A DNA stretch of 64,000 nt, taken from positions 992,001-1,056,000 of the forward strand of contig OZ244928.1 of the NCBI GenBank assembly GCA_965221985.1. The letters are read 5' to 3'. Source of the stretch: J054 sp965221985 (lineage in GTDB: Bacteria; Pseudomonadota; Gammaproteobacteria; Steroidobacterales; GCA-2729495). The notes beneath the pieces are model-generated. The model was not told the DNA's origin and did no database searches. It saw nothing but the letters and a program-made list of their open reading frames with translations. The position numbers and the translations under genes are program-made. The first letter of the stretch is position 1, and the number at the start of each line of letters is the position of its first letter. This document shows positions 16,836 through 26,197 of this stretch, in pieces.

Positions 16836-17007
16836 TTTAATACCTCGATATAGGCCGGCCTGTCGGCCGGTAGGCGCCAATATAACCCATTCGTTTTGCT
16901 GCACTGCCCGCAGATGATGCAGATGCTTGGCGTTCGCGCCGGGCTTGGCGCAGCGGCCCGCCACAGGACCGCGGGGATTGCGGTCTCATCCTGTTCAGCA
17001 AGAATCG

Positions 17008-17985
17008 TTACAGTAGGTCTGCGACCGCATTCCGTTCTTCGCGTAATTCCGCTTCGGTCTTGTCCATGCGCTCCCGGCTGAAATCGCTAATTTCCAGTCC
17101 TTGCACAATTTCGTACTTGCCATTGTTACAACGACAGGGGAAGGAGTAGATGATGCCGGGTTCGATGCCATAGCTGCCATCAGCTGGCACGGCCATGCTG
17201 ACCCAATCGTCGCCTGGGGTGCCGAGTGCCCAATCACGAATGTGGTCGATGGCGGCCGATGCGGCCGATGCGGCGCTGGACGCGCCGCGCGCTTTAATGA
17301 TCGCCGCGCCGCGCTGCTGAACCGTGGGAATGAAGTCGCCGGTTAGCCATGCGGTGTCCACCAAGTCTTCGGCGGGCTTGTCCCCGACACTAGCGTGGCT
17401 AATGTCTGGATACTGTGTCGCCGAATGATTGCCCCAAATCGCGAGTCTACTGATATCGGTTACATGACTGCTCGTTTTTTCAGCTAACTGAGCCAGGGCG
17501 CGATTGTGATCCAGACGCGTCATGGCGGTAAAATTCGCGGCATTCAAGTCAGGCGCATTCTGTTGCGCGATGAGGGCGTTGGTGTTGGCCGGGTTACCGA
17601 CGACCAAAACCTTGATGTCGCGGGCGGCATGCGCATTCATGGCTTTGCCTTGAGCAGAAAAAATCTTGGCATTGCCCATTAGCAAATCACTACGTTCCAT
17701 GCCGGGTCCGCGAGGCTTCGCGCCGACGAGCAAGGCGTAGCTTGCGTCCTTGAAAGCTTCGTCAGCTTGATCCGTCGCGATAGTGCCGTGAAGCGTCGGA
17801 AAAGCGCAGTCCTCGAGTTCCATTACCACACCCTTGAGCGCATCAAGGGCCGGCGGGATTTCCAGCAGTTGCAGAATTACCGGCTGATTGGCGCCCAATA
17901 GTTGGCCAGACGCAATGCGAAATGCTAGTTGGTAGCCAATCTGGCCAGCAGCGCCAGTGATAACAACACGAGCGGGTTTTTTCAT
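17008..17985 (-). CDS. mdh: Malate dehydrogenase
   Basis: 325 residues. The NAD-binding loop GAAGQIGYQ is at about 11-19, the substrate-binding RGPGMERSDLL near 92-102, GNPANTNALI in the middle and the catalytic His in IWGNHSATQYPD. It interconverts malate and oxaloacetate in the TCA cycle. The sequence is of the long cytosolic/chloroplast-like type common in Burkholderia and Xanthomonas, not the 312-residue E. coli type. A run of Ala residues with near-repeats (ASSAASAASAAIDH) is unusual but in frame. The 243-bp upstream region holds a possible extended -10 TGTTAGAAT at 18042-18050 (minus strand). Confidence 0.93.
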   Translation of the reverse strand: MKKPARVVITGAAGQIGYQLAFRIASGQLLGANQPVILQLLEIPPALDALKGVVMELEDCAFPTLHGTIATDQADEAFKDASYALLVGAKPRGPGMERSDLLMGNAKIFSAQGKAMNAHAARDIKVLVVGNPANTNALIAQQNAPDLNAANFTAMTRLDHNRALAQLAEKTSSHVTDISRLAIWGNHSATQYPDISHASVGDKPAEDLVDTAWLTGDFIPTVQQRGAAIIKARGASSAASAASAAIDHIRDWALGTPGDDWVSMAVPADGSYGIEPGIIYSFPCRCNNGKYEIVQGLEISDFSRERMDKTEAELREERNAVADLL

Positions 17986-18228
17986 CAGGCTTGTCCTATT
18001 CAGAAATGCTTAGGTCGAGGCAGCTATACAGGGCGCCGGAAATTCTAACATCGGCCCCGCCCCATTTCGCCAAGTAGAGTTGCGAATTGACATTCTTAGA
18101 ATTCGTCATGAGCGGCTCTAAGGAGCCACGCTCTGAACCCGCCAAGGCTAGTATTTTCGCATCGTAGCTAGGCGAATTTGCTGCTGCCTATTAGCCGGCA
18201 AGCCAAGCGTGAGGAGCCGGCGATGTGT

Positions 18229-18570
18229 TTAATTATTCTGGGCTTTAAACGCGCGAATTTGTTCGTTGAAATTAGCCGCCACCTGTTCCATGGCATCAAC
18301 AGCGGCATTGTGCTTCTTAACATGCATCAACCGGTCTTCTTCGCTTATCTCTTCACCCAGCGCCGCACTTTCTTCGTCAAGACACTTTAGGTATTCATCC
18401 ATCTCAGCCATATAGCCCTTGACACCTTTTTGCCCTTCTACCATTTCCGCTTCGCTTGCTACTGCACCATCGGGTATTGACACATCCTGTGGATAGCCGC
18501 AGTCGGCTAAAACTGGGCTGGCCAGGGCAGAAGCGGCGATCAATAGTGTGATTTTGTGCAGTTTGTTCAT
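18229..18570 (-). CDS. Small secreted protein of unknown function
   Basis: 113 residues from the ATG at 18570, which is preceded by GAGGA at a good distance; the longer open frame up to 18675 has no such support. Residues 1-22 (MNKLHKITLLIAASALASPVLA) are a clear Sec signal peptide. The mature protein is short, acidic and helical, with two Cys (DCGYPQDV and EYLKCLDEES) that could form a disulphide. I do not recognise the family beyond small periplasmic proteins of unknown function. It stands alone between mdh and the GGDEF/EAL gene. About 245 bp upstream hold no gene. Confidence 0.7.
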   Translation of the reverse strand: MNKLHKITLLIAASALASPVLADCGYPQDVSIPDGAVASEAEMVEGQKGVKGYMAEMDEYLKCLDEESAALGEEISEEDRLMHVKKHNAAVDAMEQVAANFNEQIRAFKAQNN

Positions 18571-18920
18571 CGTGCGCGGTCCTCGCATTGTCTTGATTTT
18601 AGATTGCACAGCCACCCAGGGTGCGCCGCGCGACCGGTTGCAATTATGCCCCAGGCTTTGGCCCCGTAGGGACAAAAACCATGCCGCGGGCCAGCGAAAA
18701 AGCCCTAAGTTATTGAATTTACGTTGATCTTACTGGAATATACTCCTCTTTTGTCCCGCTACCCGCTGGCTTATGGCAAGCTCGCCCGGTTTATAAAGAT
18801 CGCGGGCAGAACGGGCTTAGTGACTGCTGGTCGCATGAAACAAGACGTTTCGGGTCAGCCGGGTCGCCTAGTGTGAACGCTCATGTCTGCTGACAACCCC
18901 CGGCTGCATTTGGCAGCGAA

Positions 18921-21377
18921 TCAAGCAAATAGTGCGTCGTGGACGCTGCCCCCCGCTTGCTGATTCCGCAATAGTTCCTGGAACTCATCGGCGCTCATGG
19001 GATCACCGAACAGTAGGCCCTGGGCATAATCGCAATCCAGCTTGCGCAAGAGAGCGAGCTGTTCCTCGGACTCTACCCCTTCGGCCACGACGAACATTTG
19101 CAAACTCTTGGCCATGTCTATGATGGTTGAAACAATTGTCGCGTCGTCGCTGTCGGTATCAACATCACGAACGAAGGAGCGGTCAATTTTTAGGGTGCCG
19201 ATGGGGAATTGTTGTAGCGCGCTCAGCGAAGAATACCCGGTGCCAAAATCATCAATGGCGAGTTGCAGTCCTAGTTCGGCCAATTCGTTAAGGATACCGA
19301 TGGTTCGCTCGGGATCTTGCATTACCGTGCTTTCGGTAATCTCGAATTCCAAACAGTCCGTGGGAATATCATGTCGTCGAACGATACGGCTGATTCGCCG
19401 GACAAAGTTAGCTTGGCTGAGCTGCTTCAAAGATAAGTTGACTGAGATCCGGCCCGGATTCTGGCCTGCCGCGCGCCACGCGGCATAGTCGGCACAGACC
19501 TTGTTGAGTACCCATTCGCCAATTTCGAGTATCAGGTTGGTTTCTTCGGCCAGCGGAATGAACTGTGAGGGCAAAACGATGCCATGTTCACTGAGCTCCC
19601 AACGCACTAGAGCTTCCGCGCCAACCACCCTACCCGAGTCAAGCGCATACTTGGGCTGGTAATTTATCAAGAGTTCATCGAGTTCGTAGGAGCGGCGCAA
19701 CTTACTCTTAAGTATTAGTCGTTCGACGGCCGCCGCATTCATTTCTTGCGTATAGAACTCCAGTCGATTGCCGCCGCCATGTTTCGCGTGATAAAGCGCG
19801 GCATCTGCATTTCGTATGAGATCTGGTACGTTATCGGCATCATCCGGGCAGCAGGCAATACCAATGCTGCACGTGATATACAGCTCATGACCCTGTACTA
19901 AGAGAACTTGGCCTATTTCGCGCAAGAGCTTCCGGGCGAAAGATTGTAGCCAAGCACGCTTGCCTTCTTGCGGTTCGTGTATGCGTACAGCGATGCCAAA
20001 TTCATCTCCGGCGAGCCGGCCCATGAATGCGTCTTCGGGGAGTAGCTTCCCTACTCTGTGGGTTAATGTTTCGAGACAGGCATCGCCGGCCGTGTGGCCA
20101 AAAGTGTCATTGACGTCCTTGAATCGATCAACATCCAAATAGAGCAATGCCAGTTGTTTATCCGCGCGCTGGGATTTCGCTAGGGCCCGTTGCAGTAGGT
20201 GTTGAAACTGCATTCGATTGGGCACCTTTGTCAGCGCGTCGATTCGGGCCAGATATCTAATGCGTTGTTCGGCAATCTTGCGTTCCGAAATATTTCTCGC
20301 GGCGATAATCGCGCCCGACAGACTCGGCTCGTCGCCTTCTATGGCCGCCCAGCTATATGAAACGGGTAGTTCGGCACCGCTACGCGTGATGAAAATGGTT
20401 TCGCTTGGCCGCTGGCGTCGTTCCCGCGGCCCAAAGCGGTCACGCTGGGAGTCGACGACCAGGCTAGTGACATCTCTTCCCAGTAATTCACTTTCTGGAT
20501 AATCGAGTAGTTGGGTGGCGGCTTTGTTTACACGCGTGATGGTTCCCGCAGGGTCTGTCAGTATGATGGCGTCAACCATACTGCCCAGTACCCGGTCGAG
20601 ATAGTCTCGCGAAATTGTGGTGTTGCGTAGTCGTTCGCGCATATTCTCAAAGGCCGTTGCCAGATCACCCAGTTCGTCCTTCGCTGTCGCCGGTAGCGAC
20701 GTTGAATAGTCGCCTTCCGCCATGCGTTGCGCCCCGCGAACCAGTCCATCAATGACGCGAATCTGCCGATACGCCAATCGGGCGGCAAGCCATGAAACCA
20801 ACAACAAGGCGAACAGGGCCAAGCCCAGCAAAGTCGCCAGGCCCCAACGGTCCGCTTCAAGCTGTATCACGCCCTCTTGCTCGCTCAGGGATTCGTTATT
20901 GCTGAGCAAGGTACTGACATCGAAGACTTGCAGTAGACGGATGCCCTGCTCGTCGGTGCCAACTCTGCGGTGATCAAACAACAGTTGATCGCGAATGCCG
21001 TTGAAGTCGTCCTCCGGCGGCGATGCAAGCTCTAAATCCCCACTGCCGTAAAGAACCTCGCCCTGCTCGTCACGCATAAGCAATAGTTGCGCACCCGACA
21101 GCCGCCGTGCCGACTCCAGAAGTTCTGTAACCTCTTCATCATCGCCGGCGACCAATGCCGGATAAAGTTCATTAGTAAGCGCCTGACCAAGATCCGCGGC
21201 ATAATTTTCGAGGCGACCGTCAAGTATGGTTCGATTCGCTTCGACACTTGCAGTACTCAACTCATTCAGCGCACCTCGATATACGAGAAATATGCCCGTC
21301 GCCGTGACGGTCACCGTGACGATGGCCACGGCGAGGCTGCCTGCTAGATACGTGGGTAGAAGCTTGACAGGTTTCAT
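18921..21377 (-). CDS. Membrane-bound HAMP-PAS-GGDEF-EAL c-di-GMP enzyme
   Basis: 818 residues. Membrane span at about 12-33, an extracytoplasmic sensor region of about 140 residues, a second span at about 178-200, HAMP (about 205-250), PAS (about 258-370), GGDEF (about 375-540) and EAL (about 550-805). The cyclase signature reads AGDEF, where the consensus is GG(D/E)EF. The phosphodiesterase motif EALVRWE is intact, as are the downstream DDFGTGYSSLS loop and Glu/Lys residues. A net phosphodiesterase is a reasonable guess; AGDEF cyclases can also be active. It is divergent from a receiver-domain membrane protein across 250 bp. Confidence 0.9.
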   Translation of the reverse strand: MKPVKLLPTYLAGSLAVAIVTVTVTATGIFLVYRGALNELSTASVEANRTILDGRLENYAADLGQALTNELYPALVAGDDEEVTELLESARRLSGAQLLLMRDEQGEVLYGSGDLELASPPEDDFNGIRDQLLFDHRRVGTDEQGIRLLQVFDVSTLLSNNESLSEQEGVIQLEADRWGLATLLGLALFALLLVSWLAARLAYRQIRVIDGLVRGAQRMAEGDYSTSLPATAKDELGDLATAFENMRERLRNTTISRDYLDRVLGSMVDAIILTDPAGTITRVNKAATQLLDYPESELLGRDVTSLVVDSQRDRFGPRERRQRPSETIFITRSGAELPVSYSWAAIEGDEPSLSGAIIAARNISERKIAEQRIRYLARIDALTKVPNRMQFQHLLQRALAKSQRADKQLALLYLDVDRFKDVNDTFGHTAGDACLETLTHRVGKLLPEDAFMGRLAGDEFGIAVRIHEPQEGKRAWLQSFARKLLREIGQVLLVQGHELYITCSIGIACCPDDADNVPDLIRNADAALYHAKHGGGNRLEFYTQEMNAAAVERLILKSKLRRSYELDELLINYQPKYALDSGRVVGAEALVRWELSEHGIVLPSQFIPLAEETNLILEIGEWVLNKVCADYAAWRAAGQNPGRISVNLSLKQLSQANFVRRISRIVRRHDIPTDCLEFEITESTVMQDPERTIGILNELAELGLQLAIDDFGTGYSSLSALQQFPIGTLKIDRSFVRDVDTDSDDATIVSTIIDMAKSLQMFVVAEGVESEEQLALLRKLDCDYAQGLLFGDPMSADEFQELLRNQQAGGSVHDALFA

Positions 21378-21627
21378 GGTTCTAAATGGCAGTCACGAGC
21401 TTCTGATTCGCGGCGCGCATGCTTGAACTGCCAGAATTCCTCCGTTTCCGGTGGACCGCCGATGGTTTGTTTACTTATTATCGTCAGGATGACCTGCTAA
21501 CCGGCGGTGAGAGTATAGGATCGCTCTATCGGGGCCCCTTAAGCAAGGGTAATCTGTCGGTACGCATCATTTTTGACGGGATACGCGTACAATCTTTGCC
21601 TGGCCGGGGAGACGGCGAAAGCCCTAA

Positions 21628-23061
21628 ATGGCGCACAAGACTGCCTTGATTGTTGATGATTCGCGGACAGCGCGGCGTTTTCTCGCTCGCGTTCTCGAGC
21701 AGTATGAAATGCAGGTGCAAACCGCGGAATCCGCAGAAGAGGCTCTGCAATATCTCAGTGAATCGCGTCCTGATGTGATCTTCATGGATCACATGATGCC
21801 GGGTATGGACGGCTTCCAGGCCGTGCGGGCCATCAAGAATAACCCGGCCACCGCGACTATTCCCATCATGATGTATACCTCTCAATCGGGCGAGCTCTAT
21901 GTAGGGCAGGCGCGGGCCCTGGGTGCGGTCGGGGTACTGCCGAAACAAATCAAGCCCGTTGAAGTTTCAGAATTGCTCGAGTCCCTGCATTTGGTGCCTT
22001 CTGAGGAGATCGATGCGCAAGACGAAACTCAGTCTGTTCAGAATCTCGCCGACGAGCCAGCCATCCACGACGATGAAGACGACGACAATGTCGATGAAAT
22101 TGCACGCGCCATGGAGCCTGCGGACTGGGACGAACTCCATCGATGGCTGGAACGTATGCTCGAGCATCACAATACCAGTTTGCGCGAGGACGTTGAGGCC
22201 ACGGTCACCCGGCTATTAACCGAGCGCCTGCCCGAACCCGCAAGTGAGGCCGTCGTCGAGACCCATGTGGAAGAAGATACGGTCTCCATACCGGCTGTGC
22301 AGAAAGTCTCACCCCGCGGAGGGCCTGGACCCGTGGCCTTGTTGGTCGTGGCGTTGGCTGCTTTGGCGGCAACTTTTCTTTGGCTGCATTTGGATACGCA
22401 GCAAAAGTGGCGCGCGGTGTCGGCGCAAAATGCAGATTTGCTCGCCGCCTTAGATACGAAACGCCTAGCGGTAGCAGAAGACGCCACGGGCACGCGCGAC
22501 TACCTCGATGCTGAACGAGAGAGTTTGTCTAGCCGGTACGCTGAATTGCTCGAAGCGCTGGAATGGAGCGTTAACCAAGCCGGAAAGTATGCAGCGGATG
22601 AGGTGCCCCTGAGCGATGATCGACTGGAACTCATCACGGGACTATTTGAGCGTTTGCGTGGTACCGGTTTTCGCGGATCCGTGGAACTTGAAGTTCATGC
22701 TGGAGACTTCTGCCTGGTAGAAGGCCGTGCTGGAGAGTGGCGGCCAGCACCCAATGACGTTTCCGTGGGCGATTGCGGGCGGATCGGACGGCCATCTAAT
22801 GAGTCGTTTTCAGGGGTTGAGCGCGAGTCCGTCGCCTTCGCGAATTTTCGGGCAAATCTAGAAAACACGGGTAGCGATATTCGTTTGCTCGTCGAAGAGC
22901 TTGGCAATTTGGCGCCGATCTATCCCTATCCCGTGAGTCCTCAGGGGATCACTGCGGGCGAATGGAATCGAATTGCGGCGCGGAATAACCGCGTGACCGT
23001 CAGGCTGATACCTGACGGCGACCTGCCGGTGATGCTGGGTCAGGAAGTCTCGTTTCGCTGA
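21628..23061 (+). CDS. Receiver-domain protein with transmembrane anchor and extracytoplasmic domain
   Basis: 477 residues. Residues 1-120 are a complete receiver domain: Asp10/Asp11, phosphoacceptor Asp54 (VIFMDHMMPG), Thr84 and Lys106. An acidic linker follows (DDEDDDN at about 148-154), then a helical part. A single membrane span lies at about 235-255, then a predicted coiled coil (about 257-320) and a C-terminal domain of about 150 residues that should lie in the periplasm. No DNA-binding or enzymatic output domain is visible. A receiver joined to a transmembrane segment and a periplasmic domain suggests phosphorylation inside the cell controls something across the membrane. The gene lies between a c-di-GMP enzyme and a hydrolase. 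Confidence 0.75.
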   Translation: MAHKTALIVDDSRTARRFLARVLEQYEMQVQTAESAEEALQYLSESRPDVIFMDHMMPGMDGFQAVRAIKNNPATATIPIMMYTSQSGELYVGQARALGAVGVLPKQIKPVEVSELLESLHLVPSEEIDAQDETQSVQNLADEPAIHDDEDDDNVDEIARAMEPADWDELHRWLERMLEHHNTSLREDVEATVTRLLTERLPEPASEAVVETHVEEDTVSIPAVQKVSPRGGPGPVALLVVALAALAATFLWLHLDTQQKWRAVSAQNADLLAALDTKRLAVAEDATGTRDYLDAERESLSSRYAELLEALEWSVNQAGKYAADEVPLSDDRLELITGLFERLRGTGFRGSVELEVHAGDFCLVEGRAGEWRPAPNDVSVGDCGRIGRPSNESFSGVERESVAFANFRANLENTGSDIRLLVEELGNLAPIYPYPVSPQGITAGEWNRIAARNNRVTVRLIPDGDLPVMLGQEVSFR

Positions 23062-23069
23062 AGTAAGTT

Positions 23070-24068
23070 TTGGACTCCTGGCAGCCTCCACTGGCTCTGC
23101 GCTCCGCGCATGTGCAATCGGTTCTGGGCAACAGTCTGATTCGGCGCCAGCGTGTGTTGCAGCAGGCTGCAGGGATGCTGGCCGCAAGCCACGACGAAGT
23201 GGCTGATTGTGGCGACGGTGTTCGCTTGCTGGTGCACCACACGCCACCCAGTCTAGTTTCACGCGGCCGCTTAGCCTTATTGATCCATGGCTGGGAGGGC
23301 AGCGGTAATTCTACTTACATGCTTGCCGCTTCCGCACGTCTGTGGGAAGCGGGCTATCGAGTCCTGCGCTTGAATTTGCGAGACCACGGTGACTCGCATC
23401 ATCTCAACCGCGAGTTGTTTCATTCCTGCCGGCTGCGTGAAGTCATCGCCGCGGCGCAATGGTTGCAGTCTCGTTTTCCCAGCGAGCCACTGATGTTAGG
23501 TGGAATTTCCCTGGGCGGGAATTTCGCTTTGCGCGTAGCCGCCGATGCCGCTCATTTCAACTTGGACGTTGCCCGGGTAGCGGCGGTATGTCCGGTTCTT
23601 GATCCCGTGGAGACCATGTATGCCTTGGATGACGGCTGGTTTCTCTATCGTTGGTACTTTCTTATTAAGTGGCGAAGATCATTGGAGACTAAGCGCGAAC
23701 TTTTTCCAGATGACTATGATTTTGGTGATCTAAAACGTTTCAAGAGTCTGCGTCTTATGACGGAGTTCTTTGTGGAAGCCTACACTGAGTTTCCCGATTT
23801 GCTGACTTATTTGCGGGGTTATGCAATCACGGGGGATCGGCTAAAGAATCTTGCCGTTGCTTCCTCCGCACTGCTAGCAAACGATGATCCTGTTATCCCC
23901 ATTGCGGGGCTTGAGCGGCTGCGGGCGCCGGAAACGCTGCATATCGATATTGCCAATTTTGGTGGACACTGTGGATTCTTGCTCGACTATCGCTTAAGCA
24001 GTGGTCTCGAAAACTATTTGCTACAGACATTTGAAGCTAGTCACGAAACCCGTAACCCAGTTGCTTGA
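23070..24068 (+). CDS. YheT-family alpha/beta hydrolase
   Basis: 332 residues from a TTG at 23070, 8 bp after the receiver-protein gene. The pattern follows the YheT/ABHD1 family: an early HVQSVLG motif, LLIHGWEGSGNSTY oxyanion region, nucleophile elbow GGISLGGNFAL and a terminal histidine in NFGGHCGF. These are putative esterases or lipases without a settled substrate. There is no signal peptide. Its 3' end overlaps the convergent DUF2845 gene by 32 bp. A downstream start is possible because TTG is a weak start, but the N-terminal motif would be lost if it were far inside. Confidence 0.8.
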   Translation: MDSWQPPLALRSAHVQSVLGNSLIRRQRVLQQAAGMLAASHDEVADCGDGVRLLVHHTPPSLVSRGRLALLIHGWEGSGNSTYMLAASARLWEAGYRVLRLNLRDHGDSHHLNRELFHSCRLREVIAAAQWLQSRFPSEPLMLGGISLGGNFALRVAADAAHFNLDVARVAAVCPVLDPVETMYALDDGWFLYRWYFLIKWRRSLETKRELFPDDYDFGDLKRFKSLRLMTEFFVEAYTEFPDLLTYLRGYAITGDRLKNLAVASSALLANDDPVIPIAGLERLRAPETLHIDIANFGGHCGFLLDYRLSSGLENYLLQTFEASHETRNPVA

Positions 24069-24411
24069 CTTCGGTCACCAAGCCGTCTTCAAATCGAATT
24101 AGGCGCATCAATCTGTTGGGGCCGAAGTTGTAGGTCCATTCCTCAACGAGTACTTCCACGTAGGAATGAGTGTGAATTAGCAGTTCTTGTTGGCGAATTA
24201 TTCTGCCATCTGCCGCCACAGCTTGCCGAATTCTTGGGAATCCCGCGCGTAGAATACTGCGTTGAGAGGTGGCCGCGGGTTCGCCACAGTACTTGAGGAC
24301 TTTAATGATGGGATCACCGTCACTCACGATCTTGTGGCCGCAGCGCAGGGCAAAGGCAGGCTGGGTAGCACTTAGGGCCAGCAGGCCAACAAGCAGACTC
24401 GTCTTTATCAT
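24037..24411 (-). CDS. DUF2845 secreted protein
   Basis: 124 residues with a Sec signal peptide (cleavage after AFA at about 21). The mature part LRCGHKIVSDGDP ... VLKYCGEP ... VEEWTYNFGPNRLMRLIRFEDG is the DUF2845 signature. Two Cys are conserved, probably as a disulphide. The role is unknown. The gene is divergent from gshA across 163 bp and overlaps the 3' end of the YheT-like gene. Confidence 0.8.
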   Translation of the reverse strand: MIKTSLLVGLLALSATQPAFALRCGHKIVSDGDPIIKVLKYCGEPAATSQRSILRAGFPRIRQAVAADGRIIRQQELLIHTHSYVEVLVEEWTYNFGPNRLMRLIRFEDGLVTEVKQLGYGFRD

Positions 24412-24574
24412 TGATATATGCTCCGACGCCGGGGAGGCAAGCGGACGTCTCCTTCACTAGATATTGCTTAGATCGCTTGCTGCCCAGGGGGTTCCCGGCG
24501 ATCGGCGAGAACCGGAGTTCTGGCGTGCACGGGAGAAGAATGTCCTTCAGATCCACTGATAGCGGGCTATCGGC

Positions 24575-26134
24575 GTGAATTTGCGGGAAGGGCGCATTGC
24601 CGCACTGCAAGATATCGGCGCCGGACGGCTATTCGCTGATGCGCGGCGCGGCGTTGAGAAAGAAAGTTTACGAGTTTGCGCCGACGGTTATATCGCGCAA
24701 ACACCGCATCCAAGAGCGCTTGGCGCCGCCCTGACGCATCGCTTCATTACCACGGATTTTTCCGAAGCCCTGCCTGAGTTCGTGACGCCACCCTTGGCAT
24801 CGAGTTGGGAGGTTCTGCAATTCCTGTGCGATTTACATCAATTTAGCTACGCACAACTAGACGATGAACTGCTATGGGCTATGAGCATGCCCTGCATGAT
24901 CCGTTCGGCTGAGGATATTCCTCTGGCTAATTATGGCAGCTCCAATGTTGCCACCATGAAGACGGTATACCGGCGGGGGCTAGCCTACCGTTACGGTCAT
25001 TACATGCAAGCGATCTCGGGGGTGCATTTCAACTACTCCTTGCCAGCGGATTTTTGGCCGCTATATCGTGAGGTTTGCGGTGACTCTAAAAGCCTGCAGA
25101 ATTTTCGTTCTGCAGGCTACTTTGGCTTAGTCCGTAATGTTCGTCGTCTTGACTGGCTACTGTTGTTTCTATTCGGCGCGTCACCCGCTGTATGTAAGAG
25201 TTTCATGAATGGGCGCGAGTCGAATTTGGATGAGTTTGACAGCGGTACATTTTACGGTCGCCACGCAACATCGTTGCGCATGAGCGATGTGGGTTATCAG
25301 AACAAGAACCAGTCTAGACTTCAGGTTTCCGCGAATAGTTTGAATGAGTACGTGGCGGACCTGTCGCGCGCAATCCGCACGCCTCATGCAGACTACGCGG
25401 CGATCGGATTAGTAGTCGACGGGGAATATCGCCAGCTCAATACGAACTTGCTACAAATTGAAAATGAGTACTACAGTACCATCCGCCCGAAGCGGGTAGC
25501 CTTGAGCGGCGAAAGACCTACCAAGGCCCTACAGCGTGGTGGGGTCGAGTATGTTGAATTGCGCGCCCTAGATGTGAGTCCTTTCGATCCGGTGGGCATT
25601 AGCCAATCGCGTATGAAAGTGCTGGAGGCGTTCTTGGTTTACTGCTTGTTAGCGGATAGCCCGCCAGCGGATTCCGCGGAGTATGCGAGCAATGCCGCCA
25701 ATCAATTGTCCGTCGCGCGGAATGGTCGCAAGCCTGGCTTAATGCTGAAGCAGTCAAATCGCGATTTACCCTTGCGTGAATGGGGTCTGGATATCCTGCA
25801 GGGCATGCGAGCCGTTTGCGAGCTTATCGATTGCGATGATCGTCAGGGATACAGTCAAGCGGTGGCCGAGCAGGAATTGGTCATGCGCGATCCATCACTG
25901 ACACCCTCGGCACGTTTGTTGGATGAATTGTCGGCGACTAGACTGCCATTGTTTACCTATGCCATGCAGCTCAGTCAGGGTCATCGTGAATATTTCGAAG
26001 GGCTCGATCCGAGCCTCAATCAACATTGGCAAACCTTGAATGATGAGACGAGAGAGTCGCATGCGCGACAGCTAGCTATTGAAGCAGCAGACACGCAAGA
26101 TTTTGAAACCTATTTGCGAACCTACTTCAAATAA
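24575..26134 (+). CDS. gshA: Glutamate-cysteine ligase GshA
   Basis: 519 residues, equal in length to E. coli GshA (518). It forms gamma-glutamylcysteine from Glu, Cys and ATP, the first step of glutathione synthesis. Family segments include RRGVEKESLRV near the start, HFNYSLP, SLRMSDVGYQNKNQS and VEYVELRALDVSPFDPVGI. The start is GTG at 24575. No gshB is in the window, but 5-oxoprolinase at 32294-35893 returns 5-oxoproline to glutamate and so belongs to the same metabolism. Two small membrane-anchored proteins follow 63 bp downstream. Confidence 0.95.
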   Translation: MNLREGRIAALQDIGAGRLFADARRGVEKESLRVCADGYIAQTPHPRALGAALTHRFITTDFSEALPEFVTPPLASSWEVLQFLCDLHQFSYAQLDDELLWAMSMPCMIRSAEDIPLANYGSSNVATMKTVYRRGLAYRYGHYMQAISGVHFNYSLPADFWPLYREVCGDSKSLQNFRSAGYFGLVRNVRRLDWLLLFLFGASPAVCKSFMNGRESNLDEFDSGTFYGRHATSLRMSDVGYQNKNQSRLQVSANSLNEYVADLSRAIRTPHADYAAIGLVVDGEYRQLNTNLLQIENEYYSTIRPKRVALSGERPTKALQRGGVEYVELRALDVSPFDPVGISQSRMKVLEAFLVYCLLADSPPADSAEYASNAANQLSVARNGRKPGLMLKQSNRDLPLREWGLDILQGMRAVCELIDCDDRQGYSQAVAEQELVMRDPSLTPSARLLDELSATRLPLFTYAMQLSQGHREYFEGLDPSLNQHWQTLNDETRESHARQLAIEAADTQDFETYLRTYFK

Positions 26135-26197
26135 TCTTCATGTTCATCCCTAGTCTAAAACCAGGCGTCAGCTTGCGACAGAATTGAGTGAATCGTC

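Noticed and set aside
16836..16964. N-terminal extension of FadE up to the first in-frame start
   Set aside because: The extension is polar, lacks similarity to FadE, and a good ribosome-binding site precedes the GTG at 16835.
21600..21630. Possible c-di-GMP (GEMM) riboswitch before the receiver-protein gene
   Set aside because: The string ACGGCGAAAGCC faintly recalls the GEMM core, but the rest of the conserved aptamer, including the tetraloop-receptor pair, is not visible.
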